Source of the DNA: Diphasiastrum complanatum
Lineage: Eukaryota > Streptophyta > Lycopodiopsida > Lycopodiales > Lycopodiaceae
DNA length: 64,000 nucleotides
Direction of reading: 5' to 3'
NCBI GenBank assembly: GCA_029204225.1
Contig: CM055111.1
Coordinates: 6,848,854 to 6,912,853 of the forward strand
The position numbers were made by a program, and so were the translations under genes. Positions 1-12,615 of this stretch are shown here, one piece after another. Position 1 is the stretch's first letter. Every line of letters begins with the position of its first letter. The notes beneath the pieces were generated by a model, which was not told the DNA's origin, ran no database searches, and was given only the letters and a program-made list of their open reading frames with translations.

Positions 1-2
1 GG

Positions 3-200
3 TCTAAAGGGCAAGATCAAGGTGAGACTTCTTCTTTTGGCAAAAAAAAAGATAAGTCTAAGTTGAAATGCTTTTATTGTGGAATCAAAGGGCATTTTGC
101 AAATGAATGTTTGAAGAAGCAAAGAGATGAAGGTAGCAAGCAAATCAACTTTACTACTAATGATGAGGGTCTAGGTGGTGGTGATTCTCTTTTGATGTAA
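3..200 (+). pseudogene. Ty1/copia gag C-terminus (zinc knuckle), 5' end outside window
   Basis: An open frame enters from the window edge and stops at TAA 198-200. It holds a lysine-rich segment followed by a retroviral-type zinc knuckle, CFYCGIKGHFANEC (C-X2-C-X4-H-X4-C), typical of copia Gag, the nucleocapsid that packages element RNA. The matching segment occurs in the copia gag copies at 12.6-13.9 kb and 14.3-14.6 kb, so the family assignment is firm. No protease motif (DSGA) follows, unlike an intact copia polyprotein. Downstream comes decayed pol sequence, so this is part of a non-functional copy. Confidence 0.8.
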
Positions 201-216
201 GGATGTTGCTAGGTGC

Positions 217-705
217 ATGCATGAAGGAGGTGGTTCTTCTACATTCTTTTGTTATGATTCCAAGAAAGTCATTTTTCCAGCAAGTAGAGTTACATGTCTT
301 CATAAAGAGAGTAAATCAAATGTTTCTATCAAGAGACTTGGTGAGGAAGATAGTCACAAGTCAAGAAGAAGAGAAGTATGTGAAGAGTTCAAAGTAGGAT
401 GTACTTTGAATGATGTCATTGTGAATGATAGTGAGGAAGAATCATTATCATATGAGTCATTACCTAAAACATTGAGTAGAAGTTATTGTTTGAGAAAAGA
501 GAGTACTTCAATCATCCTTATGTTGAAGGTACTAATCATTTTTTTCATGGCTTCTAATGTTTTTGAGGTTTCTACTTCTTATGATGCAATCATTAAGAGG
601 GAGTCTTATGAGGGAAGAGCAATGGAAGATTGGTTCTTGGGAAGATCCAAGGCATGGATCTCATATCTCTTCATCAACTCAAAGGATTCTATGATTATGA
701 ATTGA
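217..705 (+). pseudogene. Decayed copia pol linker region
   Basis: A 162-codon open frame in another phase than the gag end. Its last third (around FMASNVFEVSTSYDA and AMEDW) resembles the linker between integrase and reverse transcriptase in copia pol, where intact copies read like YEDACKSKSWMDAM (compare 16.2 kb). No integrase core is visible between gag and this point, so most of protease and integrase has been lost or is unrecognisable. The assignment rests on position and weak motif similarity. Confidence 0.45.
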
Positions 706-1544
706 TCACTCATGATCAAGATGGCAAAAGGTTGGTTGAAGAAGACTACATGGAGCAAATCGAGAGGCAATTTCTTCAAGGCAAGGGAGATCTCATTGGT
801 GAGATTATTGAGGTTTGTTATGGACTCAAGAGGGCTGGATTTATTAGGTTTGATACTCATCTTCACCTACTCTACTTCATGTTGGATGGAAAGTTTGGAA
901 TCTATCTTTTGATTTATGATGGTGACATTGGTGGCATTGTTTTCACTAACCTTTATGGAAGATCGAGATCAAGCATTGATGAGATCTTGTTGAATCTAGA
1001 TCATATGTTTGAGAAGGAGTATTTCCAGAGGTTCAGGTATGAAGATATTCATATCTTTGATATCTTTGATGATCAAGAGAAAGGTAAGCAAGTGGAAGCG
1101 ACTCATTTTGCTTTACTCACATGTTTTGGAGAATTTTCTTGTGTAGATGATGCTATGCAAGTGGATATTGGTTCCCATGGTTTTCATACTAGAAAATCAA
1201 GTAATGGATCTGAAAAACAAAATTTGTTCAATGACTTTGATGGTCAAGTTGAAGATCAAGAGGTTGATCTCAAAGGGCTTCAACTAGTCAAAAGGGAAGT
1301 TGGCAATTTGGAGCTAATCAAGAGCATCAAAGGAGAGGTAATTGGCAAAGGTGTTATGGATATGTTTTTGCAGCTTATTGAAGACTCAAGTAAGGTCAAA
1401 GCAGCAGCAAGGAAGTGTTGTTCAAGTTTACTTTACTTGTTTTGTCTCATGTTTAGCTATTTCATGTGGATGTGTGCAAATTGTCAAGATATGGACAAAC
1501 TAGCTACATTGTCTTGCAATATCTTATTGTTGGTGTTGTACTAG
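630..1544 (+). pseudogene. Decayed copia reverse transcriptase with long open frame
   Basis: A 304-codon frame that still lines up with copia RT by eye: EEDYMEQIERQF matches EEEIYMRQPEGF, CYGLKRAG matches LYGLKQAP, and LLIYDGDIGG sits where LVLYVDDIIL is expected. The catalytic YVDD is therefore replaced by YDGD, so the enzyme would be inactive. After about residue 150 the similarity fades. RNase H is not recognised before the polypurine tract at 2191-2200. An open frame this long in decayed sequence may be chance or may point to a non-autonomous family that kept it. Confidence 0.5.
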
Positions 1545-2200
1545 CATTCTTGGCTGGTTTTGCTGATGGAAATGAGGCTAATGGAGGCTCATTATATCAC
1601 TCATCCATGATCAAGTTCTCAAGTGTTGAGCTACTTGTGCCAATACTTGGAGATTGTCAATTTTTGGTGAATTCATGGTCATTTTCTTGTGTCAAGTAGA
1701 TCTTGAAGATGGACTAGTGCAACCTACTTGGTTTATGGAGTCATGTGGTGCTGGATTTGCATCATTAATGTACTCACCTACTCGTGGATTTCCAAGGTTT
1801 GATGGTTTCTTGTGGCAAGATGGAGATGGAGGCTCATTCATGGAGTTTTATGGTGGAGACATATCAAGAAAGGACAAAGTTGGAGGAGACAAGCAAGCAA
1901 ATGGTCATCACTCACATTTATTGTTTGGTTGCTGTAATTTTTCATAGAGTTCAAAGTTTGAAACATGGAGGAATCATTTCATTCACATTCTATTTGGATC
2001 TTCATGTTCTAGTTATATCTTGATGTGTAAAATTGATGTAAGAAATAGTGAAGCATCCAATTTGGACACTATTCTCTATACCAATTATGAAAGATACTTT
2101 AGAACCTTAGAAAGGAGATCTATACTTAGGATGGAGATCATTCTAAAGTTGGATCAAAGTTCTATTGTCAAAACTATGCCAAAACTAGTTGAAGAGGGAG

Positions 2201-2770
2201 TGTGAGAGATTTCAACTAGTTTAGTCTAGTTTATTCATATTTTGGTTAATTGTCAATAAGAGGCCAAAACTCATTTTAGACTTAGAGACAAACTTTTTGA
2301 AGTTATATTAGTTTAAAATACATTCAATAAACACTTTTGAAAAGTGTGGGAAAGCTGGTAGTCAAGTTTGAGAGAGACTCAAATTTGAACTTTGGGTACA
2401 TTGAATCTAGACCCAAAAATAGTAGGGTTTACATTTTGGAGGGAAAGCCAAGTGGCCAAATAGGGTTTGGAAACTCTATAAAAGGATGTAACTTGTGGAG
2501 AGACACATCTTATCTCTTCTCTCTCTCATTTCATCATTATACATGGTTCTCTTTGGGTTCTACTACTCATTGGTGCACTATCTTGGTGTTATCTTGCAAT
2601 TCTATGTGTAGAATGATCATTTATTGCTATTTTTGGTTCCACACGTGTGAAATATAGTAGGGTACTATAATTGTACGGACATAAAACATATTTTATGTTT
2701 TGGTTCATTTTTGATCAATATCTCTTAGAGTTTTCATCTCATTTTGTATGTAGATGCTGATTTTTCTACA
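2201..2770 (+). mobile_element. 3' LTR of the copia element at the window start
   Basis: A polypurine tract (GAAGAGGGAG) ends at 2200 and is followed by TGTGAGAGATTTCAAC, the same arrangement as the other copia LTR starts here (17774, 35205). A TATA box (CTCTATAAAAGG) lies at 2473-2484 and a CACACGTGTG palindrome near 2640. The right end is not resolved; 2770 is an estimate. Confidence 0.65.
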
Positions 2771-2954
2771 TTGGCAGGATTGTTGGTTTGCTCCTTATTG
2801 TAACCAAAGATTTGGGACATGGATTGAATCTTGAATGATCTGAAATCCTTCACAAAAGCCATATACTTCCAAGTACAACGACTTTTTGATTAGGTGACAA
2901 ACATTCAATGTAATTAATACACGGATGAAATCTATAAATAGATCATCCAAGCGG

Positions 2955-3372
2955 TCACGGTTGGTGCCTTGGTATCTTTGTCATGTTCAGCATGTTAAAG
3001 AGCTTCTGGTGCTTGATCCTGGGATGCGCTTTGGTGAAGATGTCTACGACCATTTCCATTGTGGAGCAGTATTGAAGGATCACTTGCCCTGAGAAAACTT
3101 TCTCCCAAATGAAATGATACTGGGATTTAGTATTTGGGTTTGCCATAAAATTTGGGATTCAGTGACAGTGAAATACAACTCATGTTGTCACACAAAATGG
3201 TGGTAGCATTAAATTGAGTGTGATGTAAGTCGTGAATTAACAACCTGATCCATATAGCTTCTTTTGAAGCTTGACATGCTGCGATGTACTCTGCCTCTAT
3301 TGTAGAAAGCGCAACTGATTTTTGCTTCCTTGAGTTCCATGAAATTGGTCCCCCTGCCATATAGTAATACAA
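2955..3372 (-). pseudogene. Copia RNase H and pol C-terminus
   Basis: Two overlapping frames on the minus strand form the end of a copia polyprotein. The upstream part has ISWNSRKQKSVALSTIEAEY and ATTILCDN, the RNase H signature. The downstream part has SQYHFIWEKVFSGQV and VDIFTKAHP, the conserved end of copia pol. The frames meet around 3127-3146, so there is one frameshift. It continues the fragments at 3487-3933 and 4041-4540. Confidence 0.8.
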
Positions 3373-3486
3373 CCCGGAGATAATTTTTCTGGTAGAAACT
3401 GTTCCTGCCCAATCTGAGTCAGAATAGCCTCGCAGGATGAGTGGGTTGATAGCATTTTCATCATAACATAAGACGTGATCTAAACT

Positions 3487-3933
3487 TCACTGAATATATC
3501 TCATCACTCTCTTCAATGCTTTCCAATGAGAGATTTTGGGATTAGACATGAATTGACTTAACATGCTAATAGTGTAGGCTAAATCTAGTCTAGTACACAT
3601 CATTGCATACATTAGAGATTCGATTAGTGAATGATAAGGGTACTTCGCTAAGTCAAGTACTTCACTATCAATCTCAGCACAAGAAGATTTAGTCAATACT
3701 ATACTTGGATCCATTGGAGTATCATTGGTTTTGTGAGTGGGGAAGTCGACCAGTGTCCAGGTCTGATTCGTCAAAAGTAAGTTGTACTCACTTTCCATAG
3801 CTTCTTGCCACTTCACAACATCCTTGAAGTTAATTGCTTTGGCTAGGCTCTCTGGTTCTTCTGATGAAGTCCAGAATGATTGAGGTGTATACCTCTCAGG
3901 AACTGTCTGAGTCCGTAAGAATCTAGGATGCAC
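3487..3933 (-). pseudogene. Copia pol fragment with the RT core deleted
   Basis: This minus-strand frame starts in the linker before RT (WQEAMESEYNLL, NQTWTLVDFP) and then passes directly to the sequence that normally lies after the RT palm (NDTPMDPS, MYAMMCTRLDLAY, ISHWKALKRVMRYIQ). About 200 residues, including the YVDD active site, are missing while the frame stays open. The product could not reverse transcribe. Confidence 0.75.
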
Positions 3934-4040
3934 TGATTCTTCTTCTTGAACTTCTCCAGATCTGCTCGAGCTTGCTTGGTCTAGTCTAGTGACAGGTACT
4001 GCTATCTGCTACTCGCCTTCTGTAGCTGTAGCTACAGGTT

Positions 4041-4540
4041 CTATAGAAGAATCATCAATGTTGGAAGGCTGAATGCTACGTGAATAGGATGAAATAACAT
4101 AACATCATCTATCAATGGTTGTTTAAAATCATAATATGCATGTTCTTGAAATATTACATCCCTAGAGACAAACACTACATTGGTGGATGGATCATAAACT
4201 TTATAAGCTTTATGTTCATCAGGATAGCCAATGAAAATACAATTATTTGTCCTATGATCCAGCTTCTTCCTAAGTTGTTTAGAAATGTGAACAAAACATA
4301 TACAACCAAAGATTTTAAATGGCTGACACTGGGCTTGTGCCCATGCCAAACTTCATAAGGACTTTTGTTGTTGATGGCTCTGGTGTTGGATCTATTCTGC
4401 ACATAACAAGTTGTGGCAGTAGCTTCTGCCCAGACCTTCGCAAGTAGGTGTGTTTGATGTAGCATTGAGTTGGCTGACTTGAGAAGAGTTCAGTTCTTCC
4501 TTTCTACAATCTCGTTCTGTTGAGGTGAATAGGAAGTGGT
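4041..4540 (-). pseudogene. Copia integrase C-terminal half
   Basis: Two frames on the minus strand carry the end of a copia integrase. From 4540 down one reads YSPQQNEIVERKN, which contains the third catalytic residue (E), then ANSMLHQTHLLAKVWAEA, the standard sequence after the core. A frameshift near 4300 leads to FKIFGCICFVHI, IFIGYPDEHKAYKVYDP and VSRDVIFQE, the C-terminal domain. The first two catalytic aspartates lie beyond the break at about 4550. Confidence 0.75.
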
Positions 4541-4621
4541 GTGCTTGTAAACCACCCAACCAAGTAGAAGCAAAGGATCAGTCACCTAATCTCCAACTCC
4601 AAGCACATCAAACACTAGGGG

Positions 4622-4735
<114 letters not shown>

Positions 4736-4739
4736 TAGA

Positions 4740-4928
4740 ATTACAAGAAGTGGGTAGGGTGAGTTTTTCCTCTTAGAGATATGCAAGAGGGTCCTCACAA
4801 GATTATTAATCACCAAACTTGGCTTTAAATGAAATTTTGAGGTGTGATTAATAATCTCGACTATAAAGGGCCAATATACCCATGTCAAGGGTTATTCCAT
4901 ATGCCCTTATTTGGACATGGACATGACA
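4740..4928 (-). mobile_element. Chromovirus 3' LTR, start only
   Basis: On the minus strand a purine-rich tract (AGAGGGGAAGAA, positions 4940-4929) is followed by TGTCATGTCCATGTCC, almost the same LTR start as at 24653 (+) and 38033 (-). Toward lower coordinates it runs into the (GA)n tract and the copia fragment, so the LTR is truncated or interrupted. Confidence 0.55.
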
Positions 4929-4940
4929 TTCTTCCCCTCT

Positions 4941-6300
4941 TCGATTGCTTTTGTCCTTAAAATTGAAAATTAGAGAAGTTCTTATTTAAGATATTAATTC
5001 TTTTCTAGCATTCATCATCATCGGTCCTACCTACCTATCTAATCAAACACTCAGAACTATTGTAAGCAAACTAAATCAATGGAATATAACCTTCCCATTG
5101 AGATTGCTTGTGAGAAACATAAGTCCTCAACATATCTTCCATAGTTCAATTAGTCCTTAGTATGTCCATCTAATTTAGGATAATCAATAAAACTAAAACT
5201 AAGTGAAGCTCTAGTTTATGAAACATTGTTGACTAGAAGTGTCCAATAAATTTTAGATCTCTATTGCTAACAATATCATTGGGCAACCCATACAACTAAA
5301 TAATCTTTCATAAAAAATCTAGACTGGATTAAAAGCCTTTGCAGTTGACTTAATTGGAATAAAAGGAGTCAACTTAGTTTGTCACATCCACAACTATCCA
5401 AATAGAATCATTCTAATGTTGTGTTCTTGGAAGTCCAACTACAATATACATTGGTATTCTCTCTCATTTCTTATCTAGGATATTGAAAAGGTCTAATAAA
5501 CCCCTAGATCTAAGATGCTCTACTTTAGATAATTGACATAGTTTATATCTCAGCACATATTTCTCAACATGTGGCTTAAGTTTTGGCCAGAAACTCTCTT
5601 CTAACCAAATCAAAAATTTTGTGTATACCAAGATGACCCGCACATGGATTGTCATGGCATTCAAATATAATCTTCTTTAACTCATCGTCATTACGTACAC
5701 ATATCTTTTTGTATCAAATTTAATCCATTTTGAATGGTATGCTACTCCACAGTCTTCTTATCCTCCTTAGATATTTGAGACCCTTGTGACTCTACCTCAA
5801 TCACATCCTCATTCATCCCAAATAGAACAATGGCCAAATTAGTCCAAAATGAGAATCTCCTCATATAATCCTCTAAATAAAATATATAGATCTATAGACA
5901 TTTGGATAAATGAAAGTTCATTCAATTTTCCAATCTGACTTAGGGCATCTACAATCTTATTAGAAGTTTCTTCAATGTATTGGATCTCATGATCAAATTT
6001 TTGCATCAATTTAGCTCATTTGGCCTTTCTCTCATGAAGATTATGTTGACTACAAAAATATTTCAGAGGTTGGTGATCTGTATACACTACAAACTTACTA
6101 TCATAGAGAAAGTTTCTCCATGTTTTTAGTGCAGAAATCACTATAAACCATTTCTTTTCTTGAGTTGTGTAATGCAAATGAAGTCTAGAAGATTTCTTGC
6201 TTTCAAATGCTACCGGTCTATCATTATGTACTAATATAACTCCAACTATAGTATCCCTTGTGTCTGTCCTCATGACGTAAGATAGATCAGGATCTACAAT
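4941..6300 (-). pseudogene. Ty3/gypsy (chromovirus) pol relic: RNase H and integrase
   Basis: Minus-strand remnants in element order. At 6300-6016 is RNase H with MRTDTRDTIVGVILV, RPVAFESKKSSRLHLHY and VVYTDHQPLKYF, near the gypsy consensus. At 5664-5464 is the integrase zinc-binding part with FWPKLKPHVEKYVLRYKLCQ, closely like the intact copy at 39.2 kb. Between 5460 and 4990 the integrase core is recognisable only by nucleotide resemblance to 38.5-39.1 kb and carries many stops. It ends at the polypurine tract and LTR start at 4928. The upstream end is cut by the minisatellite at 6291. Confidence 0.75.
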
Positions 6301-6517
6301 ATGTAATCCACAATCTATAATTTGTAATCTGTAATCTGTGATCTATATTTAGTAATCTATAATCTATAATCTGTTGTCTGTATTCTGTAATCTATAATCG
6401 ATAATCTGTAGTCAATAATCTATAATCTGTAATCTATAAAGTGTGATATGTAATCTACAATCTGTAATTTGTAATTTGTAATTTGTAATCTATAATCTTT
6501 AACCTGTAATCTATAAC
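6291..6517. repeat. Degenerate 7-bp minisatellite (TRTAATC / GATTAYA)
   Basis: About 32 copies of a 7-bp unit, mostly TGTAATC or TATAATC, with scattered substitutions and almost no change of phase. It begins exactly where the gypsy RNase H relic ends. The period equals that of the plant telomere repeat but the unit is different. Confidence 0.9.
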
Positions 6518-6949
6518 ACGGGAGTGGAAAAAATCATGCTCTTGTGTTTTCCATTGATTTCAACATATAGGGCCGTTAAAAATGACGTACAACCTTATGG
6601 AAGTGAGGACAATCCTAAAAGAGCGTGACTCATCACAAGTACCAATGCAACATTTCAACTTGAAAAATGAAAGAAAAGAAAAAAAGAAAAATGAACACAA
6701 AAGACAAGGAGAGACCACCATCTTAAAAGCTCTTGACCAAGGTACAATGGGCCTAGCACAATGAGGATGAAGAGTCAAAACTCATCGAAACACCCCTTCA
6801 TTGACCTTCAATTGCGCAAAGTCAAAGTGTGGTCCAATTGCATGCAAGCCCCCCATGCACAAGTCAGCTACGTAAGAGAGGGTACTTGGCAATAAAAGGA
6901 AGGGTGACAAAAATACATGGAGTATGGGCAAAAAAGTCTTGGTAGTGTG

Positions 6950-7302
<353 letters not shown>

Positions 7303-7399
7303 TCCATTCCTCACTTATGAAAGACTATTGAGAGCTAGATCCATTAAGAGTGCATCAATGACTCTATTCTTGAGAGGACAATGAGAGTGTGAGAGGAGA

Positions 7400-10190
7400 T
7401 GAGTTAAAGGGCTTACAATTTCACAAATAAAAGAGAATAATGTTGTAGATCAAAGTATGATATGGAAATATTAAGTGAAGAGACACTCTTCTTAATACTA
7501 ATGCATCTCAAAAGAAATGTTTTTAGTTTATGACAAGTGGCTACTACTTATCCAACCACTCTCTTTAGGAAGTTAACATGTGAAGACATTATCATATGAA
7601 AAAGGTACCCCAAGTGAAGCTAAAAATACTTGATTTTTAAGTGGGAGATGAGAATAATGTAGGACACAAATTCATAATGGTTTTCATGCCAAATGAAAAA
7701 GCTCTTTCTCAATCAATAATAAAATAACCACAATAATGAGAACTACTAGATGCATCAACACAATGATAAATGACAACTATATATTTTTATATTGGGCAAG
7801 TGAATACAGTTTTTGAATATATGAGACTTTCATGCTCACTCAAAACATATGAAATAAATTCGATATATTTATTGTTGCAAAAGTGCCAACAAAGTGCCCA
7901 TTAATCTGCAAGTCAACCTCATAAAGATGCTTCATAGAGACCAAATCTTTACAACATAAATCCTAACCTTATAAACAATGAAAGAGTCAAGTTCTGATAT
8001 CGTCAAGTTGGTTCTAATTAGGATGCCATGATCCAACCACATTAATATGATAGTGGAAAATTAGCTTTGGTATTCAATATTGAAGGAATCTAGAAATTCT
8101 AGTGAATTGAGGGTGCAAGGATGTGTGTTAGTATGAGAAGATTCAATAAAACTCATCTTTCATATAAAATGCTAATAAGAAGAAAGCTATGTAGCACACC
8201 TTAAATATTGTAATAGTAGAGAACAAAACATGAGCATGACCTCATTTGCAAATGTGCCAACTTTGCTTCGAATTTGCTCAACACTCTTTTACATGGCTTG
8301 GACCTACTTAGACATGCTTTAGATCTAGAGTTTGATGTAATGGTGTTGTAATAACACATCATTTCCTTTCATTTGTTAAAAAGTTTTTAATTCATATATT
8401 TAAACATCTAACAACCACGCACAACATCATGTGATCATATTAGGATTATAATATATGTACTTTAATTTCAATATATAAACATAAAAGCTTCTCCTGACAA
8501 AAGCCTTTGAAATATGGACTTTTTGTACTATACTTTGCATTGAAATGCATTTACCTATCTATAACTTACAACAAGTTGAGACCATTCAAAAAGCTTTCCA
8601 TTACCATAAATGCAAAGAGCAATACCATTAATTAAATCAAATGAGATATAGAGCAAAATATTGTGTTTGATTTATTAGGGATAAATAATATTGTGATTGT
8701 TAAACATATATCATGATTATGATCAATTCAAGGCATTTAAAATTCATGAGAATATAGTTGTCCTTGATTCAATCGGTGCCTTTGAAGATTTAAAGAACAA
8801 ATGTGAAACTTGTTGTAGTTATATTTGTAGAATATTGCGCATGGAGTCGAGCTTCTCTTTGAAGACAATTGATATAAAATGAAAACTATCGGAAAAAATA
8901 AATTGTCATGTCACTCTAGCATTGTACTTTTCATAAACACAAATTGCTATGGTTTGTATGTCTACTATAGAGTAAATCAAAATGTCTAACATGGTATGTC
9001 CATTGCATCTCATGTGGCACAAGAAAGTGAATTGGGATGCATCCATTTACATTGTTTGTAAAAAAAATTACATTTTTTTTTTCAAAAATAACCAAACATA
9101 TAGAAATGTACAAAACTAGAGTAAGTTTATGAGCTAAGATGTGCATTGTTGGGGATTATTTTCTCAATCTGCTTTTAATATGGCTCCATAGACTTACATT
9201 AATTGTTGTATTTGAAACAAACTTTAATTGCTTGTTGAGTCCTATCAACTCTATTGAGGTATATCTCTTACAACTAGTAGCAATGGTGCTCATCATAAAC
9301 TTAAATGCATATCTAGCACAAAGGGAATAAGAAGTAAAAGTAAGAATTGGAAGGTTTCCCCATGCAAAGTTTGGTTCCTTGTGCCCAAAGCTTTCAAAGT
9401 ATTACCTTCTTGCACACATGCTTATAATCAAAACATGAAGAACAAAAGTGAAGGTCAAAAGAATCACGCATGTCATATAGTTAGAAGAGAGTTTTCTAGA
9501 TAAGACTTGCATTAAGACCAAATGTATCTACAACAATTCACAAAAGAAGGCTGATGCCTGAAACATTTTTGCTTTATTTTTCATCATTGTGCACTACTCA
9601 AAGATAAAGTAAACTTCAAAGTCAAAATGAGTAGGCCACCATTTAATTTTCTGAAAACAAAAAAAGAAGACAATCAAGGTCAAACTCTTTAATGATTTTG
9701 ATTACCATAGGACTACAAGAAGGAAAAGTTGAACTACTAAACACAATATCATCTCTAGTAAATAAAATACAAAACAGAGTAGAAATTTTGAAGACCTATC
9801 AATTTTTCTTTTTTGATGTAGTGATAGTAATTTGTCTCCCAATAAAGTGATGTTTGCAATGATTATATAGTATTTTTGTTGAAGTTTAGCAAAGTTCTAT
9901 AAATGTCACAACCAATATATAGTTTTTAGATTGTTCCCACTTCTTTGCCACATAAAGGACAAATATTTTCTGGACTTGAAACTTTTTGCCAAGTAGTGAT
10001 TAATTGCAATTCTTTATACAAGATTTTTCACTAAAAAAGTTTCAACTTACTTCTAGGGTGTGATTTTTGGGGAGCCTTTCTCAACAAGATTTCATGTATT
10101 TGGACTTTCATTGTACTTTTGTAGTTTTTTTAGGTGATAGTTGTTTCAGATATGCATTTAAGTTAACAGGTACATGGGCAAGTGGTATAA
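7400..10190. other. No recognisable gene or element
   Basis: AT-rich sequence with only short, scattered open frames and no protein motif, LTR boundary or RNA gene that I can identify. It probably consists of old, decayed repeats. Confidence 0.5.
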
Positions 10191-10199
10191 CCTCTTGAG

Positions 10200-10410
10200 T
10201 CTTTTTTTTTGAGACAAGGCCTACCCTCATGAACCTACTTTTTGAGCAAGCTCAAGGGTGTTCTTGAGCAGACTTGGCTCAAGAGCATGCTCTCAAGAGG
10301 ACATCTTGAACCACCTTTTGAGCTAGGCCTCATGAGACATGCCTCTTAAGCTTTACCTCTTGAGCTACATCTTTAGCAAGCAGAAGGATGCCCTTGAGCA
10401 ACTCCTTAGG
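10200..10410. repeat. Cluster of CTCAAG / CTTGAG words
   Basis: About ten copies or near copies of CTCAAG(AG) and its complement CTTGAGC occur in both orientations within about 200 bp. They are not in strict tandem. No coding sense was found. Confidence 0.5.
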
Positions 10411-10647
10411 CTTGGATGAAGAGGAGGTATCTAATAGTGTTGAATTTCAAATCTCAAGTGAAAATGCACTTTTTAATAAGCATCTTGAAGTTGTAAATAC
10501 TCTAACAACAATAAAATTGAAAAGATATGCACAAAAGATCGAAGTCTATTTTTGACTCTTGAGAATCAAAATGGGTTTCAATCCTAGCCTGGGTCGGCGG
10601 ATCAAATCAACTCAAACTTATTTTGACCTGACACCTATTTTGACCTG

Positions 10648-10823
10648 GGTTACTTGAATGGCCAAAGTGCCACTTGTACATACACACCTAAAGTAGGTTA
10701 CCACGAGTCAAGAGGAGTGGTTGTGTCTATTTGGTAGTGATTCCTACTTTGTAGGATCTAGACCATGATTTATGATGAGATTTGTACCTACCATGCACCT
10801 ACCAGGCATGAATCTTGGATCTG
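10648..10823 (+). mobile_element. Truncated copia LTR piece (+)
   Basis: This 176-bp segment is nearly identical to 17844-18019, inside the 3' LTR of the + strand copia element. It lacks the first 70 bp of that LTR and stops exactly where the minus-strand LTR begins at 10824, as expected if a related element inserted into it. Confidence 0.8.
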
Positions 10824-11522
10824 TGAAAGTACTGTACTTTAGGACCATAAATGGATCTACAAAAGATCCACAAGAGTGATTGGATGCTTGCTTAACAATC
10901 TATCAAAAAACTAGACACAAAAAAGTTGATCTAGATTGGTAGTTTGACAAACAACAAGCATTAACAATCAAAAGCATTGATCAACATTGAAATCCGAGCC
11001 CACACGTGTGTACTACAGGCTGTAGTACGGCATTCAACCTGAGAAACAAGTAGAAATTGATTTGGTTTCATTTGAATCACAAAAACTCAATGTACATAGT
11101 GAACTAGCTTGAGATTGCCAATGAGCTCCAAAAATTTTCTATCTTCTCACTATGGAGAGAGGGAATACATAGCAAATTCGACTTCCTTCTTGAATTTAGG
11201 TGGATTTCCAGCATGTAATAAGAAAGTTAACTCGCTCTCCTTGACCTAAAATGAAACCCTAGTCTATTTCCTAGAGTTATGCTTGGTAGGTAGCTAGTTG
11301 GTCAAATTTTCACCTTAAACTTAGGTGTAGGTCCTATAAAGTAGGGATGACCACCAAATAGACATGACCAACTCTCTTGAATTGACCTAACCTACATTAG
11401 GATGGGTTTCCCATGTGGCATCATGGCCTCACATGTGTGGGACCCACTTGTGTACACAATTTACACTATTCTACATGGTTTCTGATCAAGCTAGATTTGC
11501 CAATTTTTGGCAATTCTCCACA
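10824..11522 (-). mobile_element. 3' LTR of minus-strand copia element
   Basis: On the minus strand, TTTGAGGAGGAG is followed by TGTGGAGAATTGCC at 11522, and the LTR ends in GTACTTTCA at 10824. Length is about 699 bp, against 689 bp for the related LTR at 17774-18462. Both contain the CACACGTGTG palindrome and the CTGTAGTAC-rich segment. It belongs to the gag-bearing element at 11.7-13.9 kb. Confidence 0.8.
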
Positions 11523-11733
11523 CTCCTCCTCAAATTTAGCTTGATCTATTTACAACTCTCTTGATAGATGAATAAAAGCTTTTAGAAGTGTCTAAAAAAT
11601 ACAGCTACAAACAAGGAACTTTTGAGACTCCAATAGAGAATGATGTCCATGAACGATCTTTCACCACCTCTTAAAGGATCCCTTACAAGATGTTCCACAA
11701 ATGTGTCTATATACATGTAGCACACTTCAAAAA

Positions 11734-12615
11734 CTATACATCATGCCAAGCCATGGATTCCAAGGCATTTTGTGCACTTGAAGATACATCAATTAAACTA
11801 TTAAGTGCATACATAATGTTTCCAAAGACAACTTGCCTTGCTTGATCCATATGATTGAGCCTAGATGATTCCATCTTGATATTCAAGGTCCTTCTTGGAG
11901 TCCTCGGGCCTTGAGCTTGTTCCTCCACTTGACTTGACTCCAAACCATCAATGAATTGAATAAGGTGTTGATCCAAAAGTGCTTCTTCAAGTTTACAAAT
12001 CTTCCACTCTTGAAAGATCACATTTCCACCATTGACAAATTCTTTGGTTGAAAACATGTAGATTCTACAATCTCTACTTGAAGAGAAAAACACTACCATT
12101 ATTCATGTCATTGAAATAGGATAATCTTTGGTCCTTACATTGTAATGATCATGCACAAAGCATGTGGACACAAAGATTTCCAAAGCAAATGATGTTTCAT
12201 CTCTTATGACTCTATTCAAACTATTACAAAAATAGTTATCCAATGAAATTGCTTTATCGACAACAAATGTAGATTTCAAAGCAACCCATTTCATTGTCTT
12301 GTCATACAAAGTAATAAACACCATGAATCTTAAAGGTAAGAAACAAGTCACCTCATGTCTACTACTACTTTCCAAAAAGTATTCAAAGATAGTAGACTCT
12401 CCAATGCTCACCACCCTTGCAAGATGCACACTTGAATGGACAATTTGCATGCAATTTGATGACTCGGCCATTGTCATTGAGGACTCCCTTGTAACTCTCA
12501 TGCTTTGAGGCTGATCCTCAAGATCTTCCTCCTTTTGATGCTCCTCCTCAATGCAAGCAAGATCACACTTTGCCAAGATCTCCTCTTGAGTGATCTCCTC
12601 CTTTGCCAAGCTCAT
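11734..12615 (-). pseudogene. Copia pol remnant, integrase tail to RT linker
   Basis: Two minus-strand frames (12615-12103 and 12099-11734) follow the gag-protease frame directly. The second has GNVIFQEW, PRTPRR, SSRLNHMDQARQ and ALESMAWHDV, which match in order VSRDVIFYEG, RTPRR, EPLRLTYDGQG and KSKSWMDAM in the intact pol at 15.9-16.3 kb. The integrase core and the entire RT/RNase H are missing. This copy kept gag-protease and LTR but lost nearly all of pol, so it would depend on a partner for movement. Confidence 0.6.

Noticed and set aside
2845-2905. Short similarity between about 2845-2905 (-) and 29752-29810 (+)
   Set aside because: About 60 bp of shared sequence (TTGTACTTGGAAGTAT) with no identified coding sense; probably a dispersed repeat, too short to annotate.
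6291-6517. CRISPR-like array or telomere tract
   Set aside because: Units are 7 bp with no spacers, and the unit is not TTTAGGG.
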